Made by a program: the position numbers and the translations under genes
The notes under the pieces: model-generated
The model's input: the letters and a program-made list of their open reading frames with translations, nothing else
Databases searched by the model: none
What the model was told of the DNA's origin: nothing
In this document: positions 9,385 to 19,341 of the stretch, piece after piece
How positions within the stretch are numbered: position 1 is the first letter of the stretch
How the letters are laid out: every line of letters starts with the position of its first letter
From: Alphaproteobacteria bacterium
GTDB taxonomy: Bacteria; Pseudomonadota; Alphaproteobacteria; Rhodobacterales; Rhodobacteraceae
DNA length: 43,271 nt
Assembly: GCA_016869875.1 (NCBI GenBank)
Contig: VGDE01000007.1
Location: 1-43,271, forward strand
Direction of reading: 5' to 3'

Positions 9385-10094
9385 GCGACAGCAGCCTTTT
9401 GCGCGGCGACCAGATCGGCCATGCCCGCCTCGGCCAGGTCCAGCAGCTGGCCCATCTCGCTGCGCGAGAAGGTCGCGCCCTCGGCCGACATCTGCACCTC
9501 GATCAGGCGGCCCCCGCCGGTCATCACGAAGTTGCCGTCGGTGCCGGCCTCGCTGTCCTCGGCATAGTCCAGGTCCAGCAGCGGCTGGCCAGCATAGATC
9601 CCGCAGCTGACGGCTGCCACGTGATCGATGATCGGGTCACTGGTCAGCACGCCGGCCTTCAGCAGCTTGTTGACGGCCAGACGCAGGGCCACCCAGCCCC
9701 CCGTGATCGAGGCGCAGCGCGTCCCGCCATCCGCCTGGATCACGTCGCAGTCGATGGTGATCTGGCGTTCCCCCAGGGCGCTGCGGTCGATTCCGGCCCG
9801 CAGGCTGCGGCCGATCAGGCGCTGGATCTCCTGGGTGCGGCCCGACTGCTTGCCCTGCGCGGCCTCGCGGCGGTTGCGGGTGTTGGTCGCGCGGGGCAGC
9901 ATGCCATATTCCGCCGTCACCCATCCCAATCCTGTGCCCTTCAGGAAACGCGGCGGGCTGTCCTCGATCGAGGCGGTGCACAGAACATGCGTTTCGCCGC
10001 AACGGATCAGGCACGATCCTTCCGCATGCCGCATCACCCCGGTTTCGATTGAAATCGGACGCATTTGGCTTAGATTTCGGCCTGAAGGGCGCAT
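9381..10094 (-). CDS. rph: Ribonuclease PH
   Basis: RNase PH is a phosphorolytic exoribonuclease that trims tRNA 3' ends. The 237-residue product has the classic start [17 protein letters not shown], the [20 protein letters not shown] segment with the phosphate-binding arginines, [18 protein letters not shown] and the [12 protein letters not shown] motif. The length is normal and no truncation is seen. It is first in a minus-strand operon and is divergent from hrcA, with only 72 bases between the start codons. Confidence 0.97.
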   Translation of the reverse strand: MRPSGRNLSQMRPISIETGVMRHAEGSCLIRCGETHVLCTASIEDSPPRFLKGTGLGWVTAEYGMLPRATNTRNRREAAQGKQSGRTQEIQRLIGRSLRAGIDRSALGERQITIDCDVIQADGGTRCASITGGWVALRLAVNKLLKAGVLTSDPIIDHVAAVSCGIYAGQPLLDLDYAEDSEAGTDGNFVMTGGGRLIEVQMSAEGATFSRSEMGQLLDLAEAGMADLVAAQKAAVA

Positions 10095-10166
10095 GACTGA
10101 TCCTTTTCGTGAAGATAGCCTGCCCCATACCGCCCGAGGGCACCGTCACGCAACCCCGCGAGCCCC

Positions 10167-11222
10167 ATGAGCCAAGATGCATTGCTGAACGAGCTGAACG
10201 ACCGGTCCCGCGAAGTGTTTCGCCGGGTGGTCGAAGCTTATCTGGAAACCGGCGAACCTGTGGGTTCGCGCACGCTGACACGCGCGCTGTCCGAAAAGGT
10301 CAGCGCCGCAACGATCCGCAACGTGATGCAGGACCTCGAATTCATGGGGCTTCTGGACAGCCCCCATGTCTCGGCGGGGCGGCTGCCGTCGCAGCTGGGA
10401 CTGCGGCTGTTCGTGGATGGCATGATGGAGGTGGACGCGGTCACCCCCACCGACCGCGCTGCCATCGACCAGACGCTTGGAAATGACGACCCGGACACGG
10501 GTGTGCTGCTGGACCGGGTCAGCACGGCCCTGTCCTCGATCACGCGTGGGGCCTCGCTGGTCCTGATGCCCAAGCACGAGGCACCCATCCGCCACATCGA
10601 GTTCGTCAGCCTTGGACCCGATCGGGCGCTGGTGGTTCTCGTCTTTGCCGACGGCCATGTCGAAAACCGCATCTTCACGCCCCCGCCCGGTCAGACACCG
10701 TCGTCGATGCGTGAAGCCGGCAATTTTCTCAACGCCATGGCCGAGGGCAAGACGCTGGCCGAACTGCGCGGGCACCTGGCCCAGCAGATCAACGTCCGCC
10801 GGCGCGAGTTGGACGTGCTGGCGGCCGAGCTGGTGGAATCGGGCATCGCACTTTGGGGACCCGAGGCCAGCGATCCCCGGCTGATCGTGCGGGGGCGGTC
10901 GAACCTTTTGGATAGCGAGCTTGCGGACCTGGACCGCATTCGGACGCTCTTCGACGATCTGGAGCGCAAGCGCGACATCGTCGAATTCCTGGAGTTGACC
11001 GAAAAGGGCGACGGCGTCCGCATCTTCATCGGGTCGGAGAACAAGCTTTTTTCACTTTCGGGTTCCGCTCTGGTGGTTTCACCCTATATGAATGCCGACC
11101 GGAAGATAGTAGGCGCGGTGGGCGTCATCGGTCCGACCCGGCTGAACTACGGCCGGATCGTCCCGATCGTCGATTATACCGCCCAGCTGGTCGGGCGGGT
11201 GTTGTCCGGCCGGAAAGGATGA
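10167..11222 (+). CDS. hrcA: Heat-inducible transcriptional repressor HrcA
   Basis: HrcA represses groESL-type operons by binding CIRCE elements. The 351-residue protein starts with a winged helix (ETGEPVGSRTLTRAL, SAATIRNVMQDLEFMGLL) followed by the GAF-like dimerisation domain. It contains LVLVFADGHVENRIF and ends with GPTRLNYGRIVPIVDYTAQLV, the HrcA C-terminal signature. No CIRCE dyad (TTAGCACTC-N9-GAGTGCTAA) is visible upstream, so no self-regulation through CIRCE is apparent here. grpE follows within 8 bases, the usual alphaproteobacterial pairing. Confidence 0.96.
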   Translation: MSQDALLNELNDRSREVFRRVVEAYLETGEPVGSRTLTRALSEKVSAATIRNVMQDLEFMGLLDSPHVSAGRLPSQLGLRLFVDGMMEVDAVTPTDRAAIDQTLGNDDPDTGVLLDRVSTALSSITRGASLVLMPKHEAPIRHIEFVSLGPDRALVVLVFADGHVENRIFTPPPGQTPSSMREAGNFLNAMAEGKTLAELRGHLAQQINVRRRELDVLAAELVESGIALWGPEASDPRLIVRGRSNLLDSELADLDRIRTLFDDLERKRDIVEFLELTEKGDGVRIFIGSENKLFSLSGSALVVSPYMNADRKIVGAVGVIGPTRLNYGRIVPIVDYTAQLVGRVLSGRKG

Positions 11223-11229
11223 AGTGAAG

Positions 11230-11760
11230 ATGAGCGAGCAGAACGAACAGCCGATGGATGAATTTCTGGATGATCCGCTGGCCGGGCAGGATGACGAACT
11301 GGCGCGACTGATCGCGGAACGCGACGAGTTGCGCGACAAGTGGATGCGTGCCCTGGCCGATGCCGAAAACTCGCGCAAGCGCGCCGACAAGGACCGCCGC
11401 GACGCCGAGCAGTATGGCGGCTCGCGCCTGGCCCGCGACCTGCTGCCGGTGCATGATGCGCTGACCCGTGCGCTGGATGCCGCGGGCGACGAGCAGCGCG
11501 CTGCCGCCGCCGCGCTGATCGAGGGGGTCGAACTGACCCTGCGCGAGTTGTCGAATGTCTTTACCAAGCATGGCATCACCATCATCCGTCCGGAGGCGGG
11601 CGAGAAGTTCGACCCGACCTTCCACGAGGCGATGTTCGAGGCCGCCGTTCCCGGCACCGTCGCCGGCGAGATCATCCAGGTGATGGACAACGGGTTCCGC
11701 CTGCACGACCGCCTGCTGCGCCCCGCCAAGGTCGGCGTGTCTTCGACCCCCATGAGCTGA
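11230..11760 (+). CDS. grpE: Nucleotide exchange factor GrpE
   Basis: GrpE releases ADP from DnaK. The 176-residue protein has an acidic N-terminus, a long coiled coil (about residues 25-80, with MRALADAENSRKRADKDR) and the C-terminal beta domain (FDPTFHEAMFEA, PGTVAGEIIQVMDNGFRLHD, LRPAKVGVS). The ATG at 11230 lies 10 bases after an AAGGA sequence. GTG at 11224 is an alternative that adds two residues. It shares an operon with hrcA; dnaK and dnaJ are not in the window. Confidence 0.96.
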   Translation: MSEQNEQPMDEFLDDPLAGQDDELARLIAERDELRDKWMRALADAENSRKRADKDRRDAEQYGGSRLARDLLPVHDALTRALDAAGDEQRAAAAALIEGVELTLRELSNVFTKHGITIIRPEAGEKFDPTFHEAMFEAAVPGTVAGEIIQVMDNGFRLHDRLLRPAKVGVSSTPMS

Positions 11761-11782
11761 GGCAGAACCGGTCCAGGTCACT

Positions 11783-11803
11783 GCCCGGCTTTGACGGCCG
11801 GGC
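11783..11803 (+). terminator. Possible terminator after grpE
   Basis: GCCCGGC (11783-11789) and GCCGGGC (11797-11803) form a perfect 7-bp stem with a 7-base loop, 22 bases after the grpE stop. The tail has only short pyrimidine runs, so Rho-independent termination may be weak. It separates hrcA-grpE from the formaldehyde genes. Confidence 0.5.
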
Positions 11804-11820
11804 TACCACCTTCCTCTGAC

Positions 11821-11843
11821 TTGCCGAAACTTCCCGCCGGCGC
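11821..11843 (+). promoter_or_regulatory. Shared regulatory motif upstream of gfa (copy 1)
   Basis: The 23-bp stretch beginning TTGCCGAAACTTCCCG matches the region upstream of xoxF (15749-15771) at 21 of 23 positions. It ends 37 bases before the gfa start codon. Placement upstream of two functionally linked genes makes a shared regulator site likely. In Paracoccus denitrificans the FlhS/FlhR two-component system controls such genes, but binding here is unproven. Confidence 0.6.
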
Positions 11844-11880
11844 GACGCTGGTCCAGTTCGGTCGTTTGGAGGAGGGGACC

Positions 11881-12465
11881 ATGACCAGCACTGACGGGGT
11901 GAGCATTCACCCGGCCGTTGACCACGGCATAACATCGGCCAGTCCGGGATTTTCGGGCGGCGTCCTGACCTGCCATTGCGCCTCGAACCCGGTGAAGGTC
12001 CGAGTCAGCGCACAGACGGCCCATAACCATGTCTGCGGTTGCACCAAGTGCTGGAAGCCGGACGGGGCGGTTTTCAGTCAGGTTGCCGTGGTATCGCGCG
12101 ATGCGGTCGAGGTTCTGGAAAACGGGGACAAGCTGGAGGCGGTGAGTCCCGACTCGCCCATCGTGCGCCATCGTTGCCGCGACTGTGGCGTTCATATGTA
12201 CGGTCGGATCGAGAACAAGGACCACCCCTTCTACGGGCTTGATTTCGTGCATACCGAACTGTCCTCGGACAGCGGTTGGGCCGTGCCCGAATTTGCAGCC
12301 TTTGTCAGTTCCGTCATCGAATCCGGCGTTGACCCGTCGCGTATGGACGGCATCCGGTCGCGCCTGCGCGAGCTTGGGCTTGAACCTTATGATGCCCTCT
12401 CGCCACCTTTGATGGATGCGATCGCGACCCATGTCGCCAAGCGATCCGGTGCCCTGCCGGCTTGA
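11881..12465 (+). CDS. gfa: S-(hydroxymethyl)glutathione synthase / formaldehyde-activating enzyme Gfa
   Basis: Gfa promotes condensation of formaldehyde with glutathione, the entry step of glutathione-linked formaldehyde oxidation. The ATG at 11881 follows a strong ribosome-binding site (GGAGGAGG) and gives 194 residues, the length known for the Paracoccus enzyme. The frame is open to 11791 but without Gfa-like sequence. Zinc-binding cysteines are visible in [24 protein letters not shown] and [14 protein letters not shown]. Some later work questions whether Gfa is a true catalyst or a glutathione carrier. It is followed by the class III dehydrogenase for its product. Confidence 0.95.
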   Translation: MTSTDGVSIHPAVDHGITSASPGFSGGVLTCHCASNPVKVRVSAQTAHNHVCGCTKCWKPDGAVFSQVAVVSRDAVEVLENGDKLEAVSPDSPIVRHRCRDCGVHMYGRIENKDHPFYGLDFVHTELSSDSGWAVPEFAAFVSSVIESGVDPSRMDGIRSRLRELGLEPYDALSPPLMDAIATHVAKRSGALPA

Positions 12466-12495
12466 CGCCGCAGGCGCCCGACCGGAAGAACCGCC

Positions 12496-12518
12496 AAGGG
12501 GCCGCATGTCGGCCCCTT
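12496..12518. other. Intergenic hairpin between gfa and the formaldehyde dehydrogenase gene
   Basis: AAGGGGCCG (12496-12504) pairs perfectly with CGGCCCCTT (12510-12518) around a 5-base loop. No T-run follows, so it is more likely an mRNA-stability or partial-termination element within the gfa-flhA unit than a full terminator. Confidence 0.5.
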
Positions 12519-12558
12519 CGCCCTGACCGAAAGCCCATGAGGCGATAGGAGACAAAAG

Positions 12559-13689
<1,131 letters not shown>

Positions 13690-13715
13690 TCCTTCATCGC
13701 TGCTTAGGTAAAAGA

Positions 13716-13739
13716 ACGGCGGGGCCCCGGTCCCGCCGT
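13716..13739 (+). terminator. Possible terminator after the formaldehyde dehydrogenase gene
   Basis: ACGGCGGG (13716-13723) pairs with CCCGCCGT (13732-13739) around an 8-base loop, 26 bases after the stop codon. There is no T-run, so it may act as a processing or attenuation hairpin ahead of the ClpP-like gene. Confidence 0.45.
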
Positions 13740-13769
13740 CGCCATGAGAAAGAACGAAGGAGCAGGCCG

Positions 13770-14402
13770 ATGCGTCACCAGTGGCTGGACGATGACGACG
13801 ACGAACCGGAAGAAGACGACCGCCGCCACAAGGAAGAGGGCGGACTGGGCCTTCCCGAAGGCGACAAGATCGGCAAGCTGTACTTCAAGTCGCGCACGGT
13901 GATCGTCGCCGGCGCGATCAACGACAAGCTGGCGCAGCGCACCGTGGCCCACCTGCTGGCTCTGGCCGAGGATGGCGACGGGCCGATCAACATGCTGATC
14001 TCCTCGCCCGGCGGGCATGTGGAGTCGGGCGACATGATCCATGACGTGATCAAGTTCATCCGTCCGACGGTGCGGACCATCGGCTCGGGCTGGGTGGCCA
14101 GCGCAGGCGCGCTGATCTTTGTCGCGGCAAAGAAGGAAAACCGCTACTGTCTGCCCAACACGCGTTTCCTGATCCACCAGCCCTCTGGCGGGATCGGGGG
14201 CACGTCCTCGGACATGATGATCCAGGCCGAACAGGTGCGCCTGATGCGCGACCGCCTGAACCAGATCTTTGCCGAAGCGACCGGTCAGCCGGTCGAGCGG
14301 ATCGAGAAGGACACGCAGCGCGACTTCTGGCTGAACACGCAAGAGGCGCTGGACTATGGCCTGCTGGGCCAGGTCATCCGCAGCGTGGATGAACTGAAAT
14401 GA
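13770..14402 (+). CDS. ClpP-like ATP-dependent protease proteolytic subunit
   Basis: This is a 210-residue member of the ClpP/crotonase fold. Residues 1-25 are unusually acidic (WLDDDDDEPEEDD). The protease core keeps a plausible Ser-His-Asp triad: S111 in SGWVASAGA, H136 in RFLIHQPSGG and D185 in TQRDFWL. The end DYGLLGQVI is ClpP-like. It is shorter and more divergent than housekeeping ClpP, so it is probably a paralogue; whether it pairs with a Clp ATPase is unknown. It lies between the formaldehyde dehydrogenase and fghA and overlaps the GNAT gene by 4 bases. Confidence 0.85.
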   Translation: MRHQWLDDDDDEPEEDDRRHKEEGGLGLPEGDKIGKLYFKSRTVIVAGAINDKLAQRTVAHLLALAEDGDGPINMLISSPGGHVESGDMIHDVIKFIRPTVRTIGSGWVASAGALIFVAAKKENRYCLPNTRFLIHQPSGGIGGTSSDMMIQAEQVRLMRDRLNQIFAEATGQPVERIEKDTQRDFWLNTQEALDYGLLGQVIRSVDELK

Positions 14403-14920
14403 ACGTGCAGGGCGGGGCGGTGATCCGTCCCGCCACCGCCACGGACCATGACGCGATCTGGGACATCCTTCGCCCTGTCTATCGCGCGGGCGAGACCTAT
14501 TGCATTCCTCGCGACATTTCCCGTGATGCGGCGCTGGCCGACTGGTTCGCGCCACCCTTTACCGCATTCGTGGCCGAACTGGACGGGCGGGTCATGGGAA
14601 CCAGCCATGTCGGCGCAAACCGTCCCGGCGGCGGCTCCCATGTGGCCAACGCATCGTTTGCCACCCATCCCGATGCCCGTGGCCGCGGCGTGGCGCGCAG
14701 CCTGGTCGAACATGCCAAGTCATGGGCGGCAGGACAGGGCTTCCGGGCGATGCAGTTCAACTTTGTTGTTTCGACAAACGCCGATGCCGTCCATTTGTGG
14801 CAGAAAGCCGGTTTTGAGGTTGCGGGCCGGTTGCCGGGCGCGTTTCTTCACCCGCGATTGGGACCGGTGGATGCGCTGGTCATGTTCCAGACCCTGAAGG
14901 GAGACACCCATGAACCTTGA
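14399..14920 (+). CDS. GNAT family N-acetyltransferase
   Basis: This 173-residue protein has the GNAT acetyltransferase fold. An N-terminal strand-helix (GGAVIRPATATDHDAIWDIL) comes first, then a central beta strand, the acetyl-CoA pyrophosphate-binding segment HPDARGRGVARSLVEHAKSWA, and a C-terminal MQFNFVVSTNADAVHLWQKAGFEVAGRLP. The substrate cannot be predicted. It overlaps the ClpP-like gene by 4 bases and fghA by 11, so it is translated as part of the formaldehyde operon. No function in C1 metabolism is known to me. Confidence 0.88.
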   Translation: MNVQGGAVIRPATATDHDAIWDILRPVYRAGETYCIPRDISRDAALADWFAPPFTAFVAELDGRVMGTSHVGANRPGGGSHVANASFATHPDARGRGVARSLVEHAKSWAAGQGFRAMQFNFVVSTNADAVHLWQKAGFEVAGRLPGAFLHPRLGPVDALVMFQTLKGDTHEP

Positions 14921-15743
14921 AACCATCTCCGAAACCCGCAGCTTTGGCGGCACGCAGGGCGTTTACCGCCACAGCTCGCAGGCGACCGGGACGGACATGA
15001 CTTTTGCCGTCTTTCTGCCCGAGGCTGCCCAGCATAGCCGCGTGCCGGTCCTGTGGTATCTGTCGGGCCTCACCTGCACGCATGACAACGCGATGACCAA
15101 GGCGGCCGCCCAGCAATGGTGCGACGAGGCCGGCATCGCCATCATCTTTCCCGACACCTCGCCGCGCGGCGAAGGCGTGGCCAACGACGAGGCCTATGAC
15201 CTGGGGCAGGGCGCGGGCTTTTACGTCAACGCCACGCAGGACCCGTGGAAGCCGCATTTCCAGATGTGGAAGTACATTGTGCATGAACTGCCCGAACTGG
15301 TCGGCGACAACTTTGCCATCGACCGCGACGCCATGGGCATCACCGGCCATTCGATGGGCGGTCACGGTGCGTTGACGATCGCGATGACCCATCCCGACCA
15401 GTACAAGTCCGTTTCGGCCTTTTCGCCTATCGCGAACCCCACCCAGTCCGACTGGGGCCGCAAGCAGTTCACCGCCTACCTGGGCGAGGATCGCGACACC
15501 TGGCGCGCCCATGACGCAAGCATCCTGATGCAGGAGCGTGGCTATCCGGGTGAGGTGCTGATCGACCAGGGGGCCTCCGACCAGTTCCTGGACCTGCTCA
15601 AGCCCGAATCGCTGGCCCATGCGATGACGGCACGCCGTCAGCCCGGCCAGTTCCGGATGCAGGCGGGCTTTGATCACAGCTATTTCTTCGTGCAAAGCTT
15701 CATGGCCGACCACGTCTTCTGGCACGCCGAACGTCTGGCCTGA
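14910..15743 (+). CDS. fghA: S-formylglutathione hydrolase
   Basis: FghA releases formate and glutathione from S-formylglutathione and completes the cytoplasmic formaldehyde pathway. The 277-residue alpha/beta hydrolase has the oxyanion region LWYLSGLTCTHDN, the nucleophile motif GHSMGGHGAL and the catalytic histidine in GFDHSYFF near the C-terminus. This is the esterase D type. The start overlaps the GNAT gene by 11 bases, and GGGAGACACC precedes the ATG. The next gene, xoxF, has its own long leader. Confidence 0.96.
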   Translation: MNLETISETRSFGGTQGVYRHSSQATGTDMTFAVFLPEAAQHSRVPVLWYLSGLTCTHDNAMTKAAAQQWCDEAGIAIIFPDTSPRGEGVANDEAYDLGQGAGFYVNATQDPWKPHFQMWKYIVHELPELVGDNFAIDRDAMGITGHSMGGHGALTIAMTHPDQYKSVSAFSPIANPTQSDWGRKQFTAYLGEDRDTWRAHDASILMQERGYPGEVLIDQGASDQFLDLLKPESLAHAMTARRQPGQFRMQAGFDHSYFFVQSFMADHVFWHAERLA

Positions 15744-15748
15744 GCCGG

Positions 15749-15771
15749 TTGCCAAAACTTCCCGGCGGCGC
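15749..15771 (+). promoter_or_regulatory. Shared regulatory motif upstream of xoxF (copy 2)
   Basis: The 23-bp stretch beginning TTGCCAAAACTTCCCG differs from the gfa-upstream copy at only two positions. It lies just after the fghA stop and 141 bases before the xoxF start codon. Both copies point the same way relative to the gene they precede. It is probably the binding site of a methanol/formaldehyde-responsive activator. Confidence 0.6.
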
Positions 15772-15912
15772 TTCCGTTTTCCCATAAGACTTTAGGGGCA
15801 GGTGGCAGGGCCGTCGATTGACGCAGGGGGGTGCCCGACCAACACTTGGGTATGGACAGTCGCGGGAGGAGGAACACCGCGGCGCAGCATCCAGGAGCGG
15901 AGGAGCATTTCC

Positions 15913-17715
15913 ATGAAATATCTCTTGAACAGCGCGGCCGTCGCGTTGCTTCTGACGGGCGGGTCGGCCATCGCGAACGAAAGCGTCATGACCGAGACTG
16001 CCAAACCCGAGCAGTGGGCCATCCAGACCGGGAACTACGCCAACCAGCGTTACTCCGAACTTGACCAGATCACGCGCGAGAACGTGGGCGACCTGCGCGT
16101 GGCCTGGAGCTTCTCGACGGGCGTGCTGCGCGGGCACGAGGGCGGGCCGCTGGTGATCGGGAACATGATGTATGTTCACACGCCCTTCCCGAACAACATC
16201 TTTGCCCTGGATCTGTCCGACAATGGTCGGATCGTGTGGCGCCACACGCCCCAGCAGGATCCGGAAGTCATCGCCGTCATGTGCTGCGACACCGTTTATC
16301 GCGGTGTGGCCTATGCCGACGGCATGATCCTGTCGCACCAGGCCGACACGACGCTGGTGGCGCTGGATGCCATGACCGGCGAGGAGAAGTGGTCGATCAA
16401 GACCGGTGATCCTGCGATCGGCGAAACCAACACCGCGACCGTGCTGCCGGTGGGCGACAAGGTTCTTGTCGGCGTGTCGGGCGGCGAATACGGCGTGCGC
16501 GGCCGCATCACGGCCTACAACCTGTCGGACGGCTCCGAGGCGTGGAAAGCCTATTCGACCGGTCCAGACGAAGAGATGCTGGTCAATCCCGAAACCACCA
16601 TGCATCTGGGCAAGCCGATCGGCGCCGACAGCTCTCTCAACAGCTGGGAAGGCGACCAGTGGAAGATCGGCGGCGGCACGACCTGGGGCTGGTTCTCGTA
16701 TGATCCGGAGCTGAACCTGGTCTATTACGGCACCGGCAACCCCTCGACCTGGAACCCCAGCCAGCGGCCGGGCGACAACAAGTGGTCCATGACCATCATG
16801 GCCCGCGACGCGGATACCGGCGAAGCCAAGTGGTTCTACCAGAAGACGCCCCATGACGAATGGGACTATGACGGTGTGAACGAGAACATCCTGGTCGACA
16901 AGGAAATCGACGGCCAGATGCGCAAGCTGCTGGTCAACTTCGACCGCAACGGCTTTGCCTACACGATGGATCGCGAGACGGGCGAACTGCTGGTCGCGGA
17001 AAAGTTCGACCCGGCCGTCAACTGGGCGACCCATGTCGAGATGGACCCGAATTCGGACCAGTACGGACGTCCGCAGGTGGTGGCCGAATACTCGACCTCG
17101 CAGAACGGCGAAGACACCAACACCACCGGCGTCTGCCCGGCCGCGCTTGGCTCCAAGGACCAGCAGCCGGCAGCCTATTCGCCCAAGACCGGCATGTTCT
17201 ATGTGCCGACCAACCACGTCTGCATGGACTACGAGCCATTCCGCGTCGCCTATACGGCCGGCCAGCCCTATGTGGGCGCGACCCTTTCCATGTATCCCGC
17301 GCCTGACAGCCACGGCGGCATGGGCAACTTCATCGCCTGGGATGCCGTTGAGGGCGAGATCAAGTGGTCGCTGCCCGAGCAGTTCTCGGTCTGGTCGGGT
17401 GCTCTGGCGACGGCGGGCGACGTCGTCTTCTACGGAACGCTGGAAGGCTTCCTGAAGGCGGTGGATGCCGAAACGGGCGAAGAACTCTACAGCTTCAAGA
17501 CCCCGTCGGGCATCATCGGCAACGTCATGACCTACGAGTTCGAGGACAAGCAGTACATCGCGGTGCTGTCGGGCGTCGGCGGTTGGGCCGGCATCGGTCT
17601 GGCGGCCGGTCTGACGAACCCCAATGACGGTCTGGGCGCCGTGGGCGGCTATGCCGCACTCAGTGACTATACCGAACTGGGCGGTCAGCTGACCGTGTTC
17701 GAACTGCCGAGCTGA
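15913..17715 (+). CDS. xoxF: Lanthanide-dependent PQQ methanol dehydrogenase XoxF
   Basis: XoxF is a periplasmic quinoprotein that oxidises methanol, and often formaldehyde, using PQQ and a rare-earth ion. From the ATG at 15913 (GGAGCGGAGGAG upstream) it has 600 residues with a signal peptide ([21 protein letters not shown]). The frame is open to 15802, but that leader is not protein-like. Metal ligands are visible as E192, N276, D318 and D320. The extra Asp of the D-Y-D motif at 318-320 separates lanthanide enzymes from calcium MxaF, which has Ala there. The vicinal disulfide C124-C125 that covers PQQ is present. Propeller W-motifs recur. Gene order with xoxG and xoxJ fits the XoxF5 clade (inference). 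Confidence 0.97.
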   Translation: MKYLLNSAAVALLLTGGSAIANESVMTETAKPEQWAIQTGNYANQRYSELDQITRENVGDLRVAWSFSTGVLRGHEGGPLVIGNMMYVHTPFPNNIFALDLSDNGRIVWRHTPQQDPEVIAVMCCDTVYRGVAYADGMILSHQADTTLVALDAMTGEEKWSIKTGDPAIGETNTATVLPVGDKVLVGVSGGEYGVRGRITAYNLSDGSEAWKAYSTGPDEEMLVNPETTMHLGKPIGADSSLNSWEGDQWKIGGGTTWGWFSYDPELNLVYYGTGNPSTWNPSQRPGDNKWSMTIMARDADTGEAKWFYQKTPHDEWDYDGVNENILVDKEIDGQMRKLLVNFDRNGFAYTMDRETGELLVAEKFDPAVNWATHVEMDPNSDQYGRPQVVAEYSTSQNGEDTNTTGVCPAALGSKDQQPAAYSPKTGMFYVPTNHVCMDYEPFRVAYTAGQPYVGATLSMYPAPDSHGGMGNFIAWDAVEGEIKWSLPEQFSVWSGALATAGDVVFYGTLEGFLKAVDAETGEELYSFKTPSGIIGNVMTYEFEDKQYIAVLSGVGGWAGIGLAAGLTNPNDGLGAVGGYAALSDYTELGGQLTVFELPS

Positions 17716-17783
17716 ACCAGGGCAGGCGGAGCGTCTCATACTTTCGTTCCGCACAAGCAAGCTTGATCTGTGAACGGGCCGCC

Positions 17784-17808
17784 CCGGGGTTAAACTGGGG
17801 CGGTTCTG
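17784..17808 (+). terminator. Hairpin between xoxF and xoxG (possible attenuator)
   Basis: CCGCCCC pairs with GGGGCGG around an 11-base loop in the 136-base gap after xoxF, followed by TTCTGTCTG. This weak terminator-like element could reduce read-through, so that the abundant dehydrogenase is made in excess of its cytochrome. Coordinates are within a base or two. Confidence 0.5.
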
Positions 17809-17851
17809 TCTGAGGAGAGCAGACAGTCGACGTTTTGGGAGGAAATCCATA

Positions 17852-18511
17852 ATGAAAGCCACCACCAGTCTGACGGCGCTGATCCTGGGCGCCGCCCTGG
17901 CCAGCATGGCCACGGCGCAGACTCAGCCTGCGGCCGACAGCCCCGCCGCACAGGCAGGGGCCGGCGCTGCCGCCGCCGTATCGGGCAGCACGGAAGCCGC
18001 TGCTCCGGCCGCCGAAGGCGAAGGTGCGGTCGAGGAAGAGCCCGTCGAGGTCGCCGAGGGACAGACCGTGATGCCAAGCGGCCACGACATCACCGCTGTC
18101 GAGATGACCGACGGTCGCTGGCGCAATGACGAAGGCATCCCGACTTTCAAGGTCGAGGAGGATGGCACCGTCGATTTCGCGACCTTTAACGGCTTTCGCC
18201 GCTATCACGCCGAATGCCATGTCTGCCACGGTCCGGACGGCGAAGGCTCGACCTACGCCCCGGCCCTGAAGAATTCGGTTCTGCGGATGGACTATTACGA
18301 CTTCATGCAGGTCGTCGCGTCGGGACGGCAGGGGACGAACTCGGTCATGCCGGCCTTCGGGACGAACAAGAACGTCTGGTGCTATATCGACGACATCTAC
18401 ACCTATCTTGTCGCCCACGGCACCGATACGATCGGCCGCGGCCGTCCCGCCAAGCGGGCCGACAAGCCCGAAGACTATACGGCGCAGGAAGATGCCTGCA
18501 TGTCGATGTGA
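17852..18511 (+). CDS. xoxG: c-type cytochrome XoxG (cytochrome c553i / CycB)
   Basis: XoxG is the periplasmic cytochrome that accepts electrons from XoxF. The 219-residue protein has a signal peptide (MKATTSLTALILGAALASMATA), then a roughly 50-residue Ala/Glu-rich linker with low complexity. A single heme domain follows, with the binding motif CHVCH at 122-126 and a probable axial Met at 166 (NSVMPAFG). The gene between xoxF and xoxJ in Paracoccus is known as cycB. A GGGAGGAAA ribosome-binding site precedes the ATG. The stop is 2 bases before xoxJ. Confidence 0.95.
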   Translation: MKATTSLTALILGAALASMATAQTQPAADSPAAQAGAGAAAAVSGSTEAAAPAAEGEGAVEEEPVEVAEGQTVMPSGHDITAVEMTDGRWRNDEGIPTFKVEEDGTVDFATFNGFRRYHAECHVCHGPDGEGSTYAPALKNSVLRMDYYDFMQVVASGRQGTNSVMPAFGTNKNVWCYIDDIYTYLVAHGTDTIGRGRPAKRADKPEDYTAQEDACMSM

Positions 18512-18513
18512 TC

Positions 18514-19341
18514 ATGCCATTGCAGCGTTCCCTTGGCGTCTGCCTGCTGGTTGCGGCCCTGGCCGCGGCCGCGGGGGGCGCGAGCGCGCAGGTGGCCGAC
18601 CTGCGCTCGACAACCCAGTTCCGGGTCTGCGCCGATCCGGCCAATGCACCCATGTCGTCGCAGGACGGAACCGGTTTCGAAAATCGCCTGGCGGATTATT
18701 TTGGCGAGCTTCTGGAAATGCCGGTCACCTACAGCTGGTTTCCATCAGGGGCCGGCTTCATCACCCGGACCCTGCGCGCAGGCACCTGCGATGTCGTGAT
18801 GGGTTATGCCCAAGGGGACGAGCTGGTCCAGAACACGAACCATTACTACACCTCGGTTTACGGGATCGTCACGCGCCGGGACAGCCCTCTGGCTTCGGTC
18901 GATCACCTGACGGACCCGGCGCTGAAGGATGCGGACATCGGCGTGGTTGCGGGCACCCCGCCGGCCACGCACCTGGCGCGCGCGGGGCTGGCGCCCAACA
19001 TGCGCGGCGCGGACCTGATGGTCGATCGCCGGGTCGAGGACCCCTTGGGCGAACTGCTGGAGGGGGTGCGCAGCGGCGATCTGGGCGCGGCGGTGCTGTG
19101 GGGGCCCTTGGCGGGTCCGCGGATCAAGGATGATCCCGACCTGCAGTTCACGCCGTTGCTGAAGGAAGAAGGTGGTCCGCGCCTGTTCTATCGCATCACG
19201 ATGGGCGTTCGCCTGGAGGAGCAGGAATGGAAGCGCCAGCTGAACAGCCTGATCCGCCGCAACCAGGACGAGATCAACCAGATCCTTCACGAGGCGGGCG
19301 TTCCCTTGGTGGACGACTACGGGCGCGAGCTCCTGCCATGA
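18514..19341 (+). CDS. xoxJ: Periplasmic substrate-binding-like protein XoxJ
   Basis: XoxJ is a type II periplasmic binding-fold protein found with XoxF and needed for, or associated with, its activation; its ligand is not settled. From the ATG at 18514 it has 275 residues with a signal peptide ending near GGASAQ. The body has FRVCADPANAPMSSQDGTGFENRLADYF, a typical family-3 solute-binding opening, then CDVVMGYAQGDE and YYTSVYGIVTRRDSP. The open frame reaches back to 18214 through xoxG, but that part is a shadow. It overlaps the next gene (ATGA), so both are translated from one message. Confidence 0.93.
   Translation: MPLQRSLGVCLLVAALAAAAGGASAQVADLRSTTQFRVCADPANAPMSSQDGTGFENRLADYFGELLEMPVTYSWFPSGAGFITRTLRAGTCDVVMGYAQGDELVQNTNHYYTSVYGIVTRRDSPLASVDHLTDPALKDADIGVVAGTPPATHLARAGLAPNMRGADLMVDRRVEDPLGELLEGVRSGDLGAAVLWGPLAGPRIKDDPDLQFTPLLKEEGGPRLFYRITMGVRLEEQEWKRQLNSLIRRNQDEINQILHEAGVPLVDDYGRELLP

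Noticed and set aside
10095..10166. Possible CIRCE element in the rph-hrcA gap
   Set aside because: No TTAGCACTC/GAGTGCTAA dyad is present on either strand.
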